Shown here: positions 37,484 through 45,573 of the stretch, piece by piece
How positions within the stretch are numbered: position 1 is the first letter of the stretch
Layout: every line of letters starts with the position of its first letter
Assembly (NCBI RefSeq): GCF_002934665.1
Contig: NZ_NIRS01000001.1
Span: forward strand, 1,116,001 to 1,180,000
DNA: 64,000 nucleotides
Source: Pseudomonas laurylsulfatiphila
GTDB taxonomy: Bacteria > Pseudomonadota > Gammaproteobacteria > Pseudomonadales > Pseudomonadaceae
Direction of reading: 5' to 3'
Notes under the pieces: generated by a model
Told to the model about the DNA's origin: nothing
Database searches by the model: none
The model's input: the letters and a program-made list of their open reading frames with translations, nothing else
Translations under genes and position numbers: made by a program

Positions 37484-38737
37484 ATGAAGCCCGCACGTAA
37501 CGCATCTCGTGAATCGCTGTTTTCGCTGGCCGCCGCATTAAGCCTGCCCATGTTCGCGCCGAGCGCCATGGCCGACTTCATCGGCGACAGCAAGGCCCGC
37601 ATCGATATGCGCAACCACTACATCAACCGCGACTTCCGTCAGCACAACGCGCCGCAATCGAAGGCCGAGGAATGGGCCCAGGGTTTCACTGCGCGCGTCG
37701 AATCCGGATTCACCGACGGCACCTTCGGTTTCGGTCTCGACGCATTGGGGGAACTGGGGCTGAAGCTCGACTCCAGCCCGGATCGCCGTGGCACCGGGCT
37801 GTTGCCGTTTGGCCCGCAGAGCCATGAGCCCGACGACGAGTACAGCGAACTGGGCCTGACCGGCAAATTGAAAGTATCCAAAAGCGTGTTGAAACTCGGC
37901 ACCTTGCAGCCCATGTTGCCCGTGGCCACTTACAACGACACGCGCCTGCTGGGTTCGACCTTTGAAGGTGGCTTGCTGACCAGCCAGGAAATCGACGGCC
38001 TGACGGTGAATGCCGGACGCCTGACCAAGGCCAACCTGCGCGACTCCTCCAGCAACGATGACATCGGCTACGGCGCCGCCACCAGCGATCACTTCGACTT
38101 CGGTGGTGGCAGCTATGCGTTCAGTCCGCAACTGAACCTGAGCTACTACTACGGCAAGCTCGACCAGATCTATCGCCAGCAATTCGCCGGACTGCTGCAT
38201 ACGCAAGCGCTGGGCAACGGCTTCAACCTGCGCAGCGATGTGCGCTACTTCGACAGCCGGGGCGACGGTGCCGAGCGCGCCGGGCGTATCGACAACCGCA
38301 ACTTCAACAGCATGTTCATGGTGTCCCACGGCGCCCACAAGGTCAGTGCCGCCTACCAGCAACTGTCCGGCGACAGCGCCTTTCCGTTCCTCAACGGCGG
38401 TGACCCCTACGTGGTCAACCTGGTGACGTTCAACACCTTTACCCGCGCCGAGGAGGATTCCTGGCAGCTGCGTTACGACTATGACTTCGCGGCGCAAGGC
38501 ATTCCCGGCCTGACCTTCATGACCCGTTACACCGATGGCAGCCACGTCAAGGCGGGCAGCGTCGACAACGGTCGCGAATGGGAGCGCGACACCGATATCA
38601 GCTACGTCATCCAGAGCGGTGTGTTGAAAAACGTCAGCCTGCGCTGGCGCAACGTGACCTTCCGTTCCGGCAATGGCTTGACGACCGACCTCGATGAGAA
38701 CCGCTTGATCGTCGGTTACACCCTGGCGCTTTGGTAA
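37484..38737 (+). CDS. paaM: OprD-family outer-membrane porin (PhaK/PaaM type)
   Basis: 417-residue precursor. The signal peptide ends ~APSAMA, followed by the OprD-type start DFIGDSKARIDMRNHYINRD and an 18-strand barrel ending VGYTLALW with C-terminal Trp. OprD-family porins admit small carboxylates; in phenylacetate clusters this gene (PhaK/PaaM) helps phenylacetate cross the outer membrane. It starts 22 bases after the permease. Confidence 0.9.
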   Translation: MKPARNASRESLFSLAAALSLPMFAPSAMADFIGDSKARIDMRNHYINRDFRQHNAPQSKAEEWAQGFTARVESGFTDGTFGFGLDALGELGLKLDSSPDRRGTGLLPFGPQSHEPDDEYSELGLTGKLKVSKSVLKLGTLQPMLPVATYNDTRLLGSTFEGGLLTSQEIDGLTVNAGRLTKANLRDSSSNDDIGYGAATSDHFDFGGGSYAFSPQLNLSYYYGKLDQIYRQQFAGLLHTQALGNGFNLRSDVRYFDSRGDGAERAGRIDNRNFNSMFMVSHGAHKVSAAYQQLSGDSAFPFLNGGDPYVVNLVTFNTFTRAEEDSWQLRYDYDFAAQGIPGLTFMTRYTDGSHVKAGSVDNGREWERDTDISYVIQSGVLKNVSLRWRNVTFRSGNGLTTDLDENRLIVGYTLALW

Positions 38738-38746
38738 TTCCGAAAG

Positions 38747-38766
38747 GGCGCGGTCGCGGCCGCGCC
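38747..38766. repeat. Intercistronic hairpin between porin and paaZ
   Basis: GGCGCGG and CCGCGCC form a perfect 7-base GC stem with a 6-base loop. No T-run follows; it could be a stability element. Confidence 0.45.
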
Positions 38767-38795
38767 ACAACCCTTCATCACCTGGAGCAATCGTG

Positions 38796-40853
38796 ATGTC
38801 CTCTTCACCTGCAACTCTGCAAAGCTTCATCGCCGGTCGCTGGATCGGCCAACACGGCGCACAAATCCTGCGCAGCGCCATCGACGGCCATGAAATCGCC
38901 CGTACCCATGAAGAACGCCCGGACTTCGCCGAAGCCATCGAGCACGGCCGTCGCCAGGGCATCAGCGGCTTGATGGCGCTGGACTTCCAGCAGCGCGCCC
39001 AGCGTCTCAAGGCCCTGGCCCTGTACCTGAGCGAGCGCAAGGAACAGCTCTACGCGATCTCCCACCACAGCGGCGCGACCCGTGCCGACAGCTGGATCGA
39101 CATCGAGGGCGGCAACAGCACGCTGTTCACCTATGCCAGCCTCGGTTCGCGGGAGCTGCCGTCGGGCAACGTCGTCCACGAAGGCCCGGCGCTGCAACTG
39201 AGCAAAATGGGCACCTTCGCCGGTACCCACATCCTCGTGCCGCGCGGTGGCGTGGCCGTGCACATCAATGCCTTCAATTTCCCGATCTGGGGCATGCTGG
39301 AGAAGTTCGCGCCGAGCTTCCTCGCCGGCATGCCGTGCATCGTCAAACCGGCCAGCGCCACCAGCTACCTGACCGAAGCCGTGGTGCGCCTGATGGATGA
39401 ATCCGGCCTGCTCCCGGCGGGCAGCCTGCAACTGATCATCGGCGGCACCGGCGATCTGCTCGACCGCCTGCAGGGCCAGGACGTGGTGACCTTCACCGGT
39501 TCTGCCGACACCGCAGCCAAGCTGCGGGTCAACCCGAACCTGATCCGCAACTCGGTGCCGTTCACCGCCGAAGCCGACTCGCTGAACTGCGCGATCCTCG
39601 CCCCGGACGTGACCCCGGACGACGAAGAATTCGAGCTGTTCATCAAGGAAGTCGCCCGGGAAATGACCACCAAGGCCGGGCAGAAATGCACCGCCATCCG
39701 CCGCGCCATCGTGCCGGCCAAACACATCGACGCAGTCGCTACCCGACTGCGTGATCGCCTGGCCAAAGTGGTGGTCGGCGACCCGTCGGTGGAAGGCGTG
39801 CGCATGGGCGCACTGGCTTCCCACGACCAGCAGAAGGACGTGGCCGAGCGCCTGGAAGCCCTGTTGCAGAGCAGCGACATGCTGTTCGGCGCCCGCGACG
39901 GTTTCGAACCGCGTGGTGAAAATGTCGACAAGGGCGCTTTCTTCGCCCCGACCCTGCTTCAGGCCCGTGACCCGCATGCCGAGGGCGGTGCCCATGACAT
40001 CGAAGCGTTCGGCCCGGTCAGCACCCTGATGGCCTACGACGATCTCGACGAAGCCCTGGCCCTGGCCGCGCGCGGCAAAGGCAGCCTGGTGGCCAGCCTG
40101 GTGACCAAGGATCCGCAGATCGCTGCCAAGGCGATTCCGGTGGCGGCGGCCTGGCACGGGCGCCTGCTGGTGCTGGATCGCCACTGCGCCGGCGAATCCA
40201 CCGGTCACGGCTCGCCGCTGCCACAACTCAAGCACGGTGGCCCGGGCCGAGCCGGCGGCGGTGAAGAACTCGGCGGCCTGCGCGCGGTGAAACACTACCT
40301 GCAACGTGCGGCGGTGCAAGGTTCGCCAACCATGCTGGCGGCGGTCACCGGCGAATACGTGCGCGGCGCCAAGGTCATCGAAACCGACGTGCATCCGTTC
40401 CGTCGCCATTTCCAGGACCTGCAGATCGGCGAGTCGCTGCTGACTCACCGCCGCACCGTCACCGAAGCGGACCTGGTGAACTTCGGCTGCCTGTCGGGCG
40501 ACCACTTCTACATGCACTTCGATGACATCGCGGCCAAGGAGTCGCAATTCGGCAAGCGCATCGCCCACGGTTACTTCGTACTGTCGGCGGCGGCCGGGTT
40601 GTTCGTATCCCCCGGCGTCGGCCCGGTGCTGGCCAACTACGGCCTGGACACCCTGCGCTTCATCAACCCGGTGGGCATCGGCGACACCATCCAGGCGCGC
40701 CTGACCTGCAAACGCAAGATCGACCAGGGCAAGAAGAGCCCGCAGGGGATTCCGCAAGGGGTGGTGGCGTGGGATGTGGAGGTCACCAACCAGTTGGGTG
40801 AGCTGGTGGCGAGTTATGACATTCTCACCTTGGTCGTAAAACGCGAAGACTGA
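38796..40853 (+). CDS. paaZ: Bifunctional oxepin-CoA hydrolase / 3-oxo-5,6-dehydrosuberyl-CoA semialdehyde dehydrogenase PaaZ
   Basis: 685-residue fusion. The N-terminal aldehyde dehydrogenase (~1-520) has the Glu in FTAEADSLNC and the catalytic Cys in KAGQKCTAIRR. The C-terminal MaoC-like hydratase (~535-680) has the Asp/His pair in GCLSGDHFYMHFDD and GKRIAHGYFV. It opens the oxepin ring and oxidises the resulting aldehyde. ATG 38796 is favoured over a GTG one codon earlier (CTGGAG upstream). Last gene of the paa group. Confidence 0.95.
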   Translation: MSSSPATLQSFIAGRWIGQHGAQILRSAIDGHEIARTHEERPDFAEAIEHGRRQGISGLMALDFQQRAQRLKALALYLSERKEQLYAISHHSGATRADSWIDIEGGNSTLFTYASLGSRELPSGNVVHEGPALQLSKMGTFAGTHILVPRGGVAVHINAFNFPIWGMLEKFAPSFLAGMPCIVKPASATSYLTEAVVRLMDESGLLPAGSLQLIIGGTGDLLDRLQGQDVVTFTGSADTAAKLRVNPNLIRNSVPFTAEADSLNCAILAPDVTPDDEEFELFIKEVAREMTTKAGQKCTAIRRAIVPAKHIDAVATRLRDRLAKVVVGDPSVEGVRMGALASHDQQKDVAERLEALLQSSDMLFGARDGFEPRGENVDKGAFFAPTLLQARDPHAEGGAHDIEAFGPVSTLMAYDDLDEALALAARGKGSLVASLVTKDPQIAAKAIPVAAAWHGRLLVLDRHCAGESTGHGSPLPQLKHGGPGRAGGGEELGGLRAVKHYLQRAAVQGSPTMLAAVTGEYVRGAKVIETDVHPFRRHFQDLQIGESLLTHRRTVTEADLVNFGCLSGDHFYMHFDDIAAKESQFGKRIAHGYFVLSAAAGLFVSPGVGPVLANYGLDTLRFINPVGIGDTIQARLTCKRKIDQGKKSPQGIPQGVVAWDVEVTNQLGELVASYDILTLVVKRED

Positions 40854-40862
40854 CGCAACACC

Positions 40863-40951
40863 TGTAGGAGCGAGCCTGCTCGCGATGACGTCGGGTCAGT
40901 CAACATCAATGATCCTGACAGATCGCTATCGCGAGCAGGCTCGCTCCCACA
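40863..40951. repeat. REPIN with mixed arms, tandem copy 1
   Basis: The left arm begins TGTAGGAGCGAGCC but the right arm ends GCTCGCTCCCACA. The spacer GTCAGTCAACATCAA...TCCTGACAGATCGC is shared with the next copy 133 bases downstream. Confidence 0.88.
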
Positions 40952-40995
40952 GGGTTCTGGGTTGGTCGAAAAATCTGAGGTCAACCATTTACAAC

Positions 40996-41084
40996 TGTGG
41001 GAGCGAGCCTGCTCGCGATGACGGAGTGTCAGTCAACATCAAGGGTCCTGACAGATCGCCATCGCGAGCAAGCTCGCTCCTACA
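40996..41084. repeat. REPIN with mixed arms, tandem copy 2
   Basis: The left arm is TGTGGGAGCGAGCC and the right arm ends GCTCGCTCCTACA, the reciprocal mix of copy 1. The interior is near-identical to copy 1, indicating tandem duplication. Confidence 0.88.
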
Positions 41085-41106
41085 GGTTATTGGGAAATCT
41101 GAAAAG

Positions 41107-41958
41107 TCAGTGGCTGCGCAACCACTCGATAAACAGCGCAAACAACTCCGACTGCGAACCCACCTCCAGCTTCAGGTACAGGTTCTTGCGGTGCATGCGT
41201 ACGGTTTCCGGTGAGATGTTCATCTGGCTGGCCGTGGACTTCACCGAATGCCCGCGCAGCACCATGTGCGCCACTTCCCGCTCGCGCTCGGTGAGCAATT
41301 CACAACCGAAGTTTTCGAACGCCGCCTGCACCCGATGCTTGAGATCGTCGCGCATGCCTTGCTCGTCATCACGCTCGATCCCGGCACTGCGCAGCAGTCC
41401 ACGCTGGCTGAATTCGCTGATGAACTCACGCACCAGCGGTTCGACGGCTCGCAGCAGGTTCAACTGTTCGTCGCTCAGGCATTCACCGCCGAACCCCTGA
41501 TAGAGGCTGACGGAAATCTTCGTGTCATTGCCGGTATCGACGATGTAGTAGCTGTCTTCCGAACAGCCCGCCTTCAGGTAATAGGATTTGTAGTAGTCAC
41601 TGTCGAAGAAGTTGTCCGGGGCGATTTCCTCCAGGTGATAGAAGCCTTGCGCCAACCCCTGCTCCACCGCCAGGCAGAACGGGTCGAGCAAATAGCCCCC
41701 GGAAAAATAGCGCTCAAGAATCGAGACCTGATACTCCTGGGCAATCCCGCGCTGATGCAGCAGCTGTGGTGCGCGGTCCTTGCGCTCCAGGCTGATCATC
41801 ATCGACTCGACGGACACCAGCTGCGCCAACGCTGACGCCAGGTATTGCAGGGCGTCAGGCTCATCGACATGGGCGAATGCCTCGCGCATTCCCCCATGCC
41901 ATTTGTGCAACGCCCCGAAGGGCATCGCGATCAGCGTATCGTCGTCTGGTTTGCTCAT
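41107..41958 (-). CDS. LuxR-family transcriptional regulator (orphan)
   Basis: 283 residues. The C-terminal LuxR/FixJ HTH (~220-275) reads LTEREREVAHMVLRGHSVKS, then TASQMNISPETVRMHRKNLY. The N-terminal ~200 residues are not a receiver and lack recognisable autoinducer-binding signature, so it is an orphan regulator with an unknown sensing domain. ATG 41958 (MSKPDDDTLIAMPFGAL) is chosen over a longer start. It lies 53 bases downstream of the class III aminotransferase on the same strand and is probably its local regulator. Confidence 0.85.
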   Translation of the reverse strand: MSKPDDDTLIAMPFGALHKWHGGMREAFAHVDEPDALQYLASALAQLVSVESMMISLERKDRAPQLLHQRGIAQEYQVSILERYFSGGYLLDPFCLAVEQGLAQGFYHLEEIAPDNFFDSDYYKSYYLKAGCSEDSYYIVDTGNDTKISVSLYQGFGGECLSDEQLNLLRAVEPLVREFISEFSQRGLLRSAGIERDDEQGMRDDLKHRVQAAFENFGCELLTEREREVAHMVLRGHSVKSTASQMNISPETVRMHRKNLYLKLEVGSQSELFALFIEWLRSH

Positions 41959-42011
41959 GCCCCGCAGTCTAGCGGGTGAGCAGGCCCTTGGTAAAAGCCT
42001 GTTCAGCGAGT

Positions 42012-43430
42012 TCATTGGCCGAAGTACTGGCCGCTCTGCTCAAGCTCGGCCGCCACTTCCAGAATGCAATCGCGCAAGGTCTCGACGATTTCATCGACCT
42101 GGGCAAACGTCAGGATCAACGGTGGCGACATCACGTTGAGGTGCATGATCGGCCGCACCAGCAAACCCCGGGCCTGCGCCCGCACGTGGATCTTCTCGCC
42201 GATGTTGATCTCGTCGGGGAACAGCGCCTTGGTGCGTTTATCGGCGACGAACTCCACGCAGGCCATGAGTTTCTGGCAGCGCACATCCCCCACCAGCGGC
42301 AAGTCGCGCAGGGTTGCCAGGCGTTCTTCCAGATAGGCCCCCACCGTGTCGACATGGGCCAGCAGGTTTTCCCGCTCGATGATTTCGATGTTCTTCAGCG
42401 CCGCCGTGCAGCACACCGGGTGGCCGCTGTAGGTGAAGCCGTGGGTGAAGCAGCGGCCCTTGCCCGGCTCGGCGATGACCTTCCAGATGCGCTCGGAAAA
42501 GATGCACGCGCCCAGCGGCAAGTAAGCCGAGGTCAGGCCCTTGGCGGTGGTGATGATGTCGGGCTGCACGTCGAACACGTCCCAGGAAGCGAAGAACTTG
42601 CCGAGGCGCCCGAACGAGGTCACCACTTCGTCGGCGACGAACAGGATGTCGTAGCGCTGGCAGACGTCCCACATGCGCTTGAGGTAGCCCTGGGGCGGAA
42701 TGATCACCCCGCCCGAGCCCATGATCGGTTCGGCAAAGAAACCGGCGACCTTGTCCGCGCCGATGGCCAGGATCTTGTCTTCGAATTCCTTGACCAGGAA
42801 CTCGAGGAACTGCGCCTCGTCCATGCCGTCCGGCGCGCGGTACGGGTTCGGGTTGGAGACGTGGTGGATCAGTGGGTTGGCGTAATCGAACTCCGGCACC
42901 CGGTCGGCGGCCTTGTTGCCGATCGACATGGTCAGGGTGGTGGAGCCGTGATAGGCGTTGAACCGGGCGATGACGTGCTTCTTTTCCGGCTTGCCGCGGC
43001 AGTTCTGGTAGTACTGGATCAGCCGGTAAGCAGTGTCCACGGCGGTGGAGCCGCCGGTGGTCAGGAACACATGGTCGAGGTCACCGGGGGCCAAGCTGGC
43101 GAGTTTTTCGCACAGCTGAATCGCCACGTTGTTCGACATGTCGGAAAACGGGTTCGAATAGGCCAGCTGGCGCACCTGGTCGGCGATGGCCTCGGCCATT
43201 TCCTCGCGGCCCAGGCCGATGTTGGTGCACCACATGCCGCCCACCGCATCGAGAAAGCGGTTGCCCTGGGTGTCGTAGATGTAGGCGCCATCGCCGGCAA
43301 CGATGTTCAACGAGCCTTGCTCGGCGTGTTCGTCGAACATGTGGTAGCCGTGCATGTGATGGGCCTTGTCGGCCTTGACCAGCCGGGACTCGTCCGCTGG
43401 GGAAAAAACGCTGCGTGTTGGCGTCGCCAT
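42012..43430 (-). CDS. Class III (omega) aminotransferase, PLP-dependent
   Basis: 472 residues. Class III fold features are VFLTTGGSTAVDTAYRLIQYY, the PLP-binding DEVVTSFGRLG and the Schiff-base Lys in IITTAKGLTSAYLPLG. It resembles putrescine/polyamine, beta-alanine or taurine:pyruvate aminotransferases. A PotF/SpuD-like binding protein upstream (39-base gap) favours an amine or polyamine substrate. Exact specificity cannot be read. Confidence 0.88.
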   Translation of the reverse strand: MATPTRSVFSPADESRLVKADKAHHMHGYHMFDEHAEQGSLNIVAGDGAYIYDTQGNRFLDAVGGMWCTNIGLGREEMAEAIADQVRQLAYSNPFSDMSNNVAIQLCEKLASLAPGDLDHVFLTTGGSTAVDTAYRLIQYYQNCRGKPEKKHVIARFNAYHGSTTLTMSIGNKAADRVPEFDYANPLIHHVSNPNPYRAPDGMDEAQFLEFLVKEFEDKILAIGADKVAGFFAEPIMGSGGVIIPPQGYLKRMWDVCQRYDILFVADEVVTSFGRLGKFFASWDVFDVQPDIITTAKGLTSAYLPLGACIFSERIWKVIAEPGKGRCFTHGFTYSGHPVCCTAALKNIEIIERENLLAHVDTVGAYLEERLATLRDLPLVGDVRCQKLMACVEFVADKRTKALFPDEINIGEKIHVRAQARGLLVRPIMHLNVMSPPLILTFAQVDEIVETLRDCILEVAAELEQSGQYFGQ

Positions 43431-43469
43431 AAATAAACCTCTAACCGAAATGACTAACGATCGAACAAA

Positions 43470-44576
43470 TCAGATGCCGCTTTTCACGGTGCTCCAGACC
43501 CGGGTAATCGCCCGCATGTCCTTGGCGTCCTGGGTCTTCTGCGGGAACAGGCGCTTGCGGGTCTGTGCATCGGGGTAGATCGCCGGGTTGTCGCGCACTT
43601 CGGCGTTCAACAGGGGCGTGGCCGCTGCGTTACTGTTGGCGTAATTGATGTAGTCACTCACATCCGCCATCACCTGCGGCTGCATCAGGTATTCCAGGAA
43701 TTTGTGCGCATTGGCGACGTGCGTCGCATCGGCCGGGATGTACAGGTTGTCGAACCAGATCAGCGAGCCTTCCTTGGGGATGAAGTACGCCAGGTTGATC
43801 TGCTTCTTGGCTTCTGCCGCGCGGGCCATGGCCGTGGCGTAATCGCCGGACCAGGTCATGGCCATGCACACATCGCCGTTGGGCAGGCTGGTCAGGTAAT
43901 TGACCGAGTCGAATTTGCGGATGTAGGGCCGCACCGACAACAGCAAGTCCTGGGCGGCCTTCAAATCCTCCGGCGCGGCGCTTCTCGGGTCGCGTCCCAG
44001 ATACGTCAAGGCCATGGGGATGACTTCGGTCGGCGCATCGAGCAGGGTCACGCCACAGTCGGCGAAGCGCGAGACGATCTTCGGATCGAAGATCATCGCC
44101 AGCGAACCGATCGGCGCGTCCGGCATGCGTTCCTTGATCTTGTCGACGTTGTAGGTCACGCCGTTGCTGCCCCAGGTGTAGGGCGCCGAGTACTGGGTGC
44201 CGGGGTCATAGCCTTGCAGATCCTCGAGGATTTGCGGGTCGAGGTTGCTCCAGCCCGGCAGCTGTTTTTTGTCCAGTGGCTGGAACACCTTGGCCTTGAT
44301 CAGGGGTGGCGCGAGCGAGGCGTTCAACACGATCAGGTCATAACCGGAATGGCCGGTGAGCAACTTGGCCTGTACCGTTTCATAAGAGTCGAAGGTGTCG
44401 TAGACCACCTTGATACCGGTGGCCTTTTCGAAGTCGGCGATGGTTTTTTCACCGATGTAATCCGCCCAGTTATACAGCCGCAGCGTATTGTTCTCGTCCA
44501 CTTGTGCGGCGTAGGCATGAAAGGTCAGCGGTACAACAAACAGACTGGAAATCACCTTAAGCAGTGTCTTGCCCAT
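43470..44576 (-). CDS. Periplasmic polyamine-type substrate-binding protein
   Basis: 368 residues with a signal peptide (ends ~HAYA). The mature start VDENNTLRLYNWADYIGEKT is the hallmark of PotD/PotF/SpuD binding proteins. The C-terminal part ends RVWSTVKSGI. It would bind a polyamine or related cation in the periplasm for an ABC importer, but no permease or ATPase gene is adjacent. First gene of the group with the aminotransferase and LuxR regulator. Confidence 0.9.
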   Translation of the reverse strand: MGKTLLKVISSLFVVPLTFHAYAAQVDENNTLRLYNWADYIGEKTIADFEKATGIKVVYDTFDSYETVQAKLLTGHSGYDLIVLNASLAPPLIKAKVFQPLDKKQLPGWSNLDPQILEDLQGYDPGTQYSAPYTWGSNGVTYNVDKIKERMPDAPIGSLAMIFDPKIVSRFADCGVTLLDAPTEVIPMALTYLGRDPRSAAPEDLKAAQDLLLSVRPYIRKFDSVNYLTSLPNGDVCMAMTWSGDYATAMARAAEAKKQINLAYFIPKEGSLIWFDNLYIPADATHVANAHKFLEYLMQPQVMADVSDYINYANSNAAATPLLNAEVRDNPAIYPDAQTRKRLFPQKTQDAKDMRAITRVWSTVKSGI

Positions 44577-44665
44577 AGCAAATGCACCTTATAGCGAGTT
44601 CGGCTCTGGATGAGCGGATGCCTCCACTATTGGTCGATTGGCCGGGCGGAACCATACCCCGAATG

Positions 44666-44689
44666 GGTGTGTGTCGTTTTTGGCACACC
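44666..44689. promoter_or_regulatory. Inverted repeat GGTGTG-N12-CACACC, candidate operator
   Basis: Perfect 6-base arms in the 214-base divergent gap between the binding-protein gene and the enoyl-CoA hydratase gene. It could serve either promoter, perhaps via the LuxR regulator at 41107. Confidence 0.35.
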
Positions 44690-44790
44690 GGCATGGCAAA
44701 AAGCGGCAGCGCAGTTGACCCGTTTTGCCATAGATCGGGATTTGTCCGGCGCTTAAAGTGGCAGCCTGAACCGACCCTGCGGAGCCTGCG

Positions 44791-45573
44791 ATGACAGATT
44801 TGATCAAACACGAGCAACGCGACGGCGTGTTGACGCTGACCATCGACCGACCGGACAAGCTCAACGCGCTGAACAACGCCATGTACACGCAACTGGCCGA
44901 GTTGTTGCTGGCCGCCGACGAAGACCCGCAGACCGGCGTGATCATCCTCACCGGCGGCCCGGCCTGCTTCACCAGTGGCAATGACCTGGTGGATTTCCTC
45001 CAGAATCCGCCGACGCATCTGGACGCCCCGGCGTTTCGCCTGATGAAAGTCGTCACGCGCCTGCAAAAGCCGCTGATCGCGGCAGTCTGCGGGGCGGCCA
45101 TCGGCATCGGCACCACCTTGTTGCTGCATTGCGATCAGGTGCTGGTCACCCGCAACGCCAAGCTGCGCATGCCGTTCGTCAACATCGGCCTGTGCCCCGA
45201 ATTCGGTGCCAGCCTGTTGCTGCCCCGCCGGCTCGGCCACGCCCGCGCCGCGAGCCTGCTCCTGCTGGGCAACGGCCTGGACGGCAACGAAGCGGTGAAC
45301 TGGGGCATCGCCAACGAAGCCTTCGACGATGGCGAGCAATGTCTGGCAGCGGCCAGAAAAATCGCCCAACGCTTTTTGGCCTTGCCCCAGGAGGCCTTGC
45401 GCCAGTCCCGGAAATTGATGAAACAGGCGACGTTGCCGGAACTGGAAGCCACCCTGCGCGAAGAAAACACGCTGTTCATCCAGCGCCTGAACACCGACGA
45501 GGCGAAAACCGCCTTGAACGCCCTGCTCAATCGCAGTACAGACAAGAATCCACCGAAAGGAAACCAGCCATGA
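44791..45573 (+). CDS. Enoyl-CoA hydratase/isomerase family protein
   Basis: 260-residue crotonase-fold protein. The oxyanion region is FTSGNDLVDFL. Where PaaF has its catalytic glutamates this protein has AIGIGTTLLL and FVNIGLCPEFGAS, so the first Glu is missing and the second differs (Glu within CPEFG). It may be an isomerase or act on an unusual CoA ester. GCGGAG precedes the ATG. It overlaps the thiolase start by 4 bases (ATGA). Confidence 0.85.
   Translation: MTDLIKHEQRDGVLTLTIDRPDKLNALNNAMYTQLAELLLAADEDPQTGVIILTGGPACFTSGNDLVDFLQNPPTHLDAPAFRLMKVVTRLQKPLIAAVCGAAIGIGTTLLLHCDQVLVTRNAKLRMPFVNIGLCPEFGASLLLPRRLGHARAASLLLLGNGLDGNEAVNWGIANEAFDDGEQCLAAARKIAQRFLALPQEALRQSRKLMKQATLPELEATLREENTLFIQRLNTDEAKTALNALLNRSTDKNPPKGNQP

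Noticed and set aside
44680..44697. TGGCAC...TGGCA as a possible sigma-54 promoter
   Set aside because: The distance between the GG and GC elements is two bases too long for a -24/-12 promoter.
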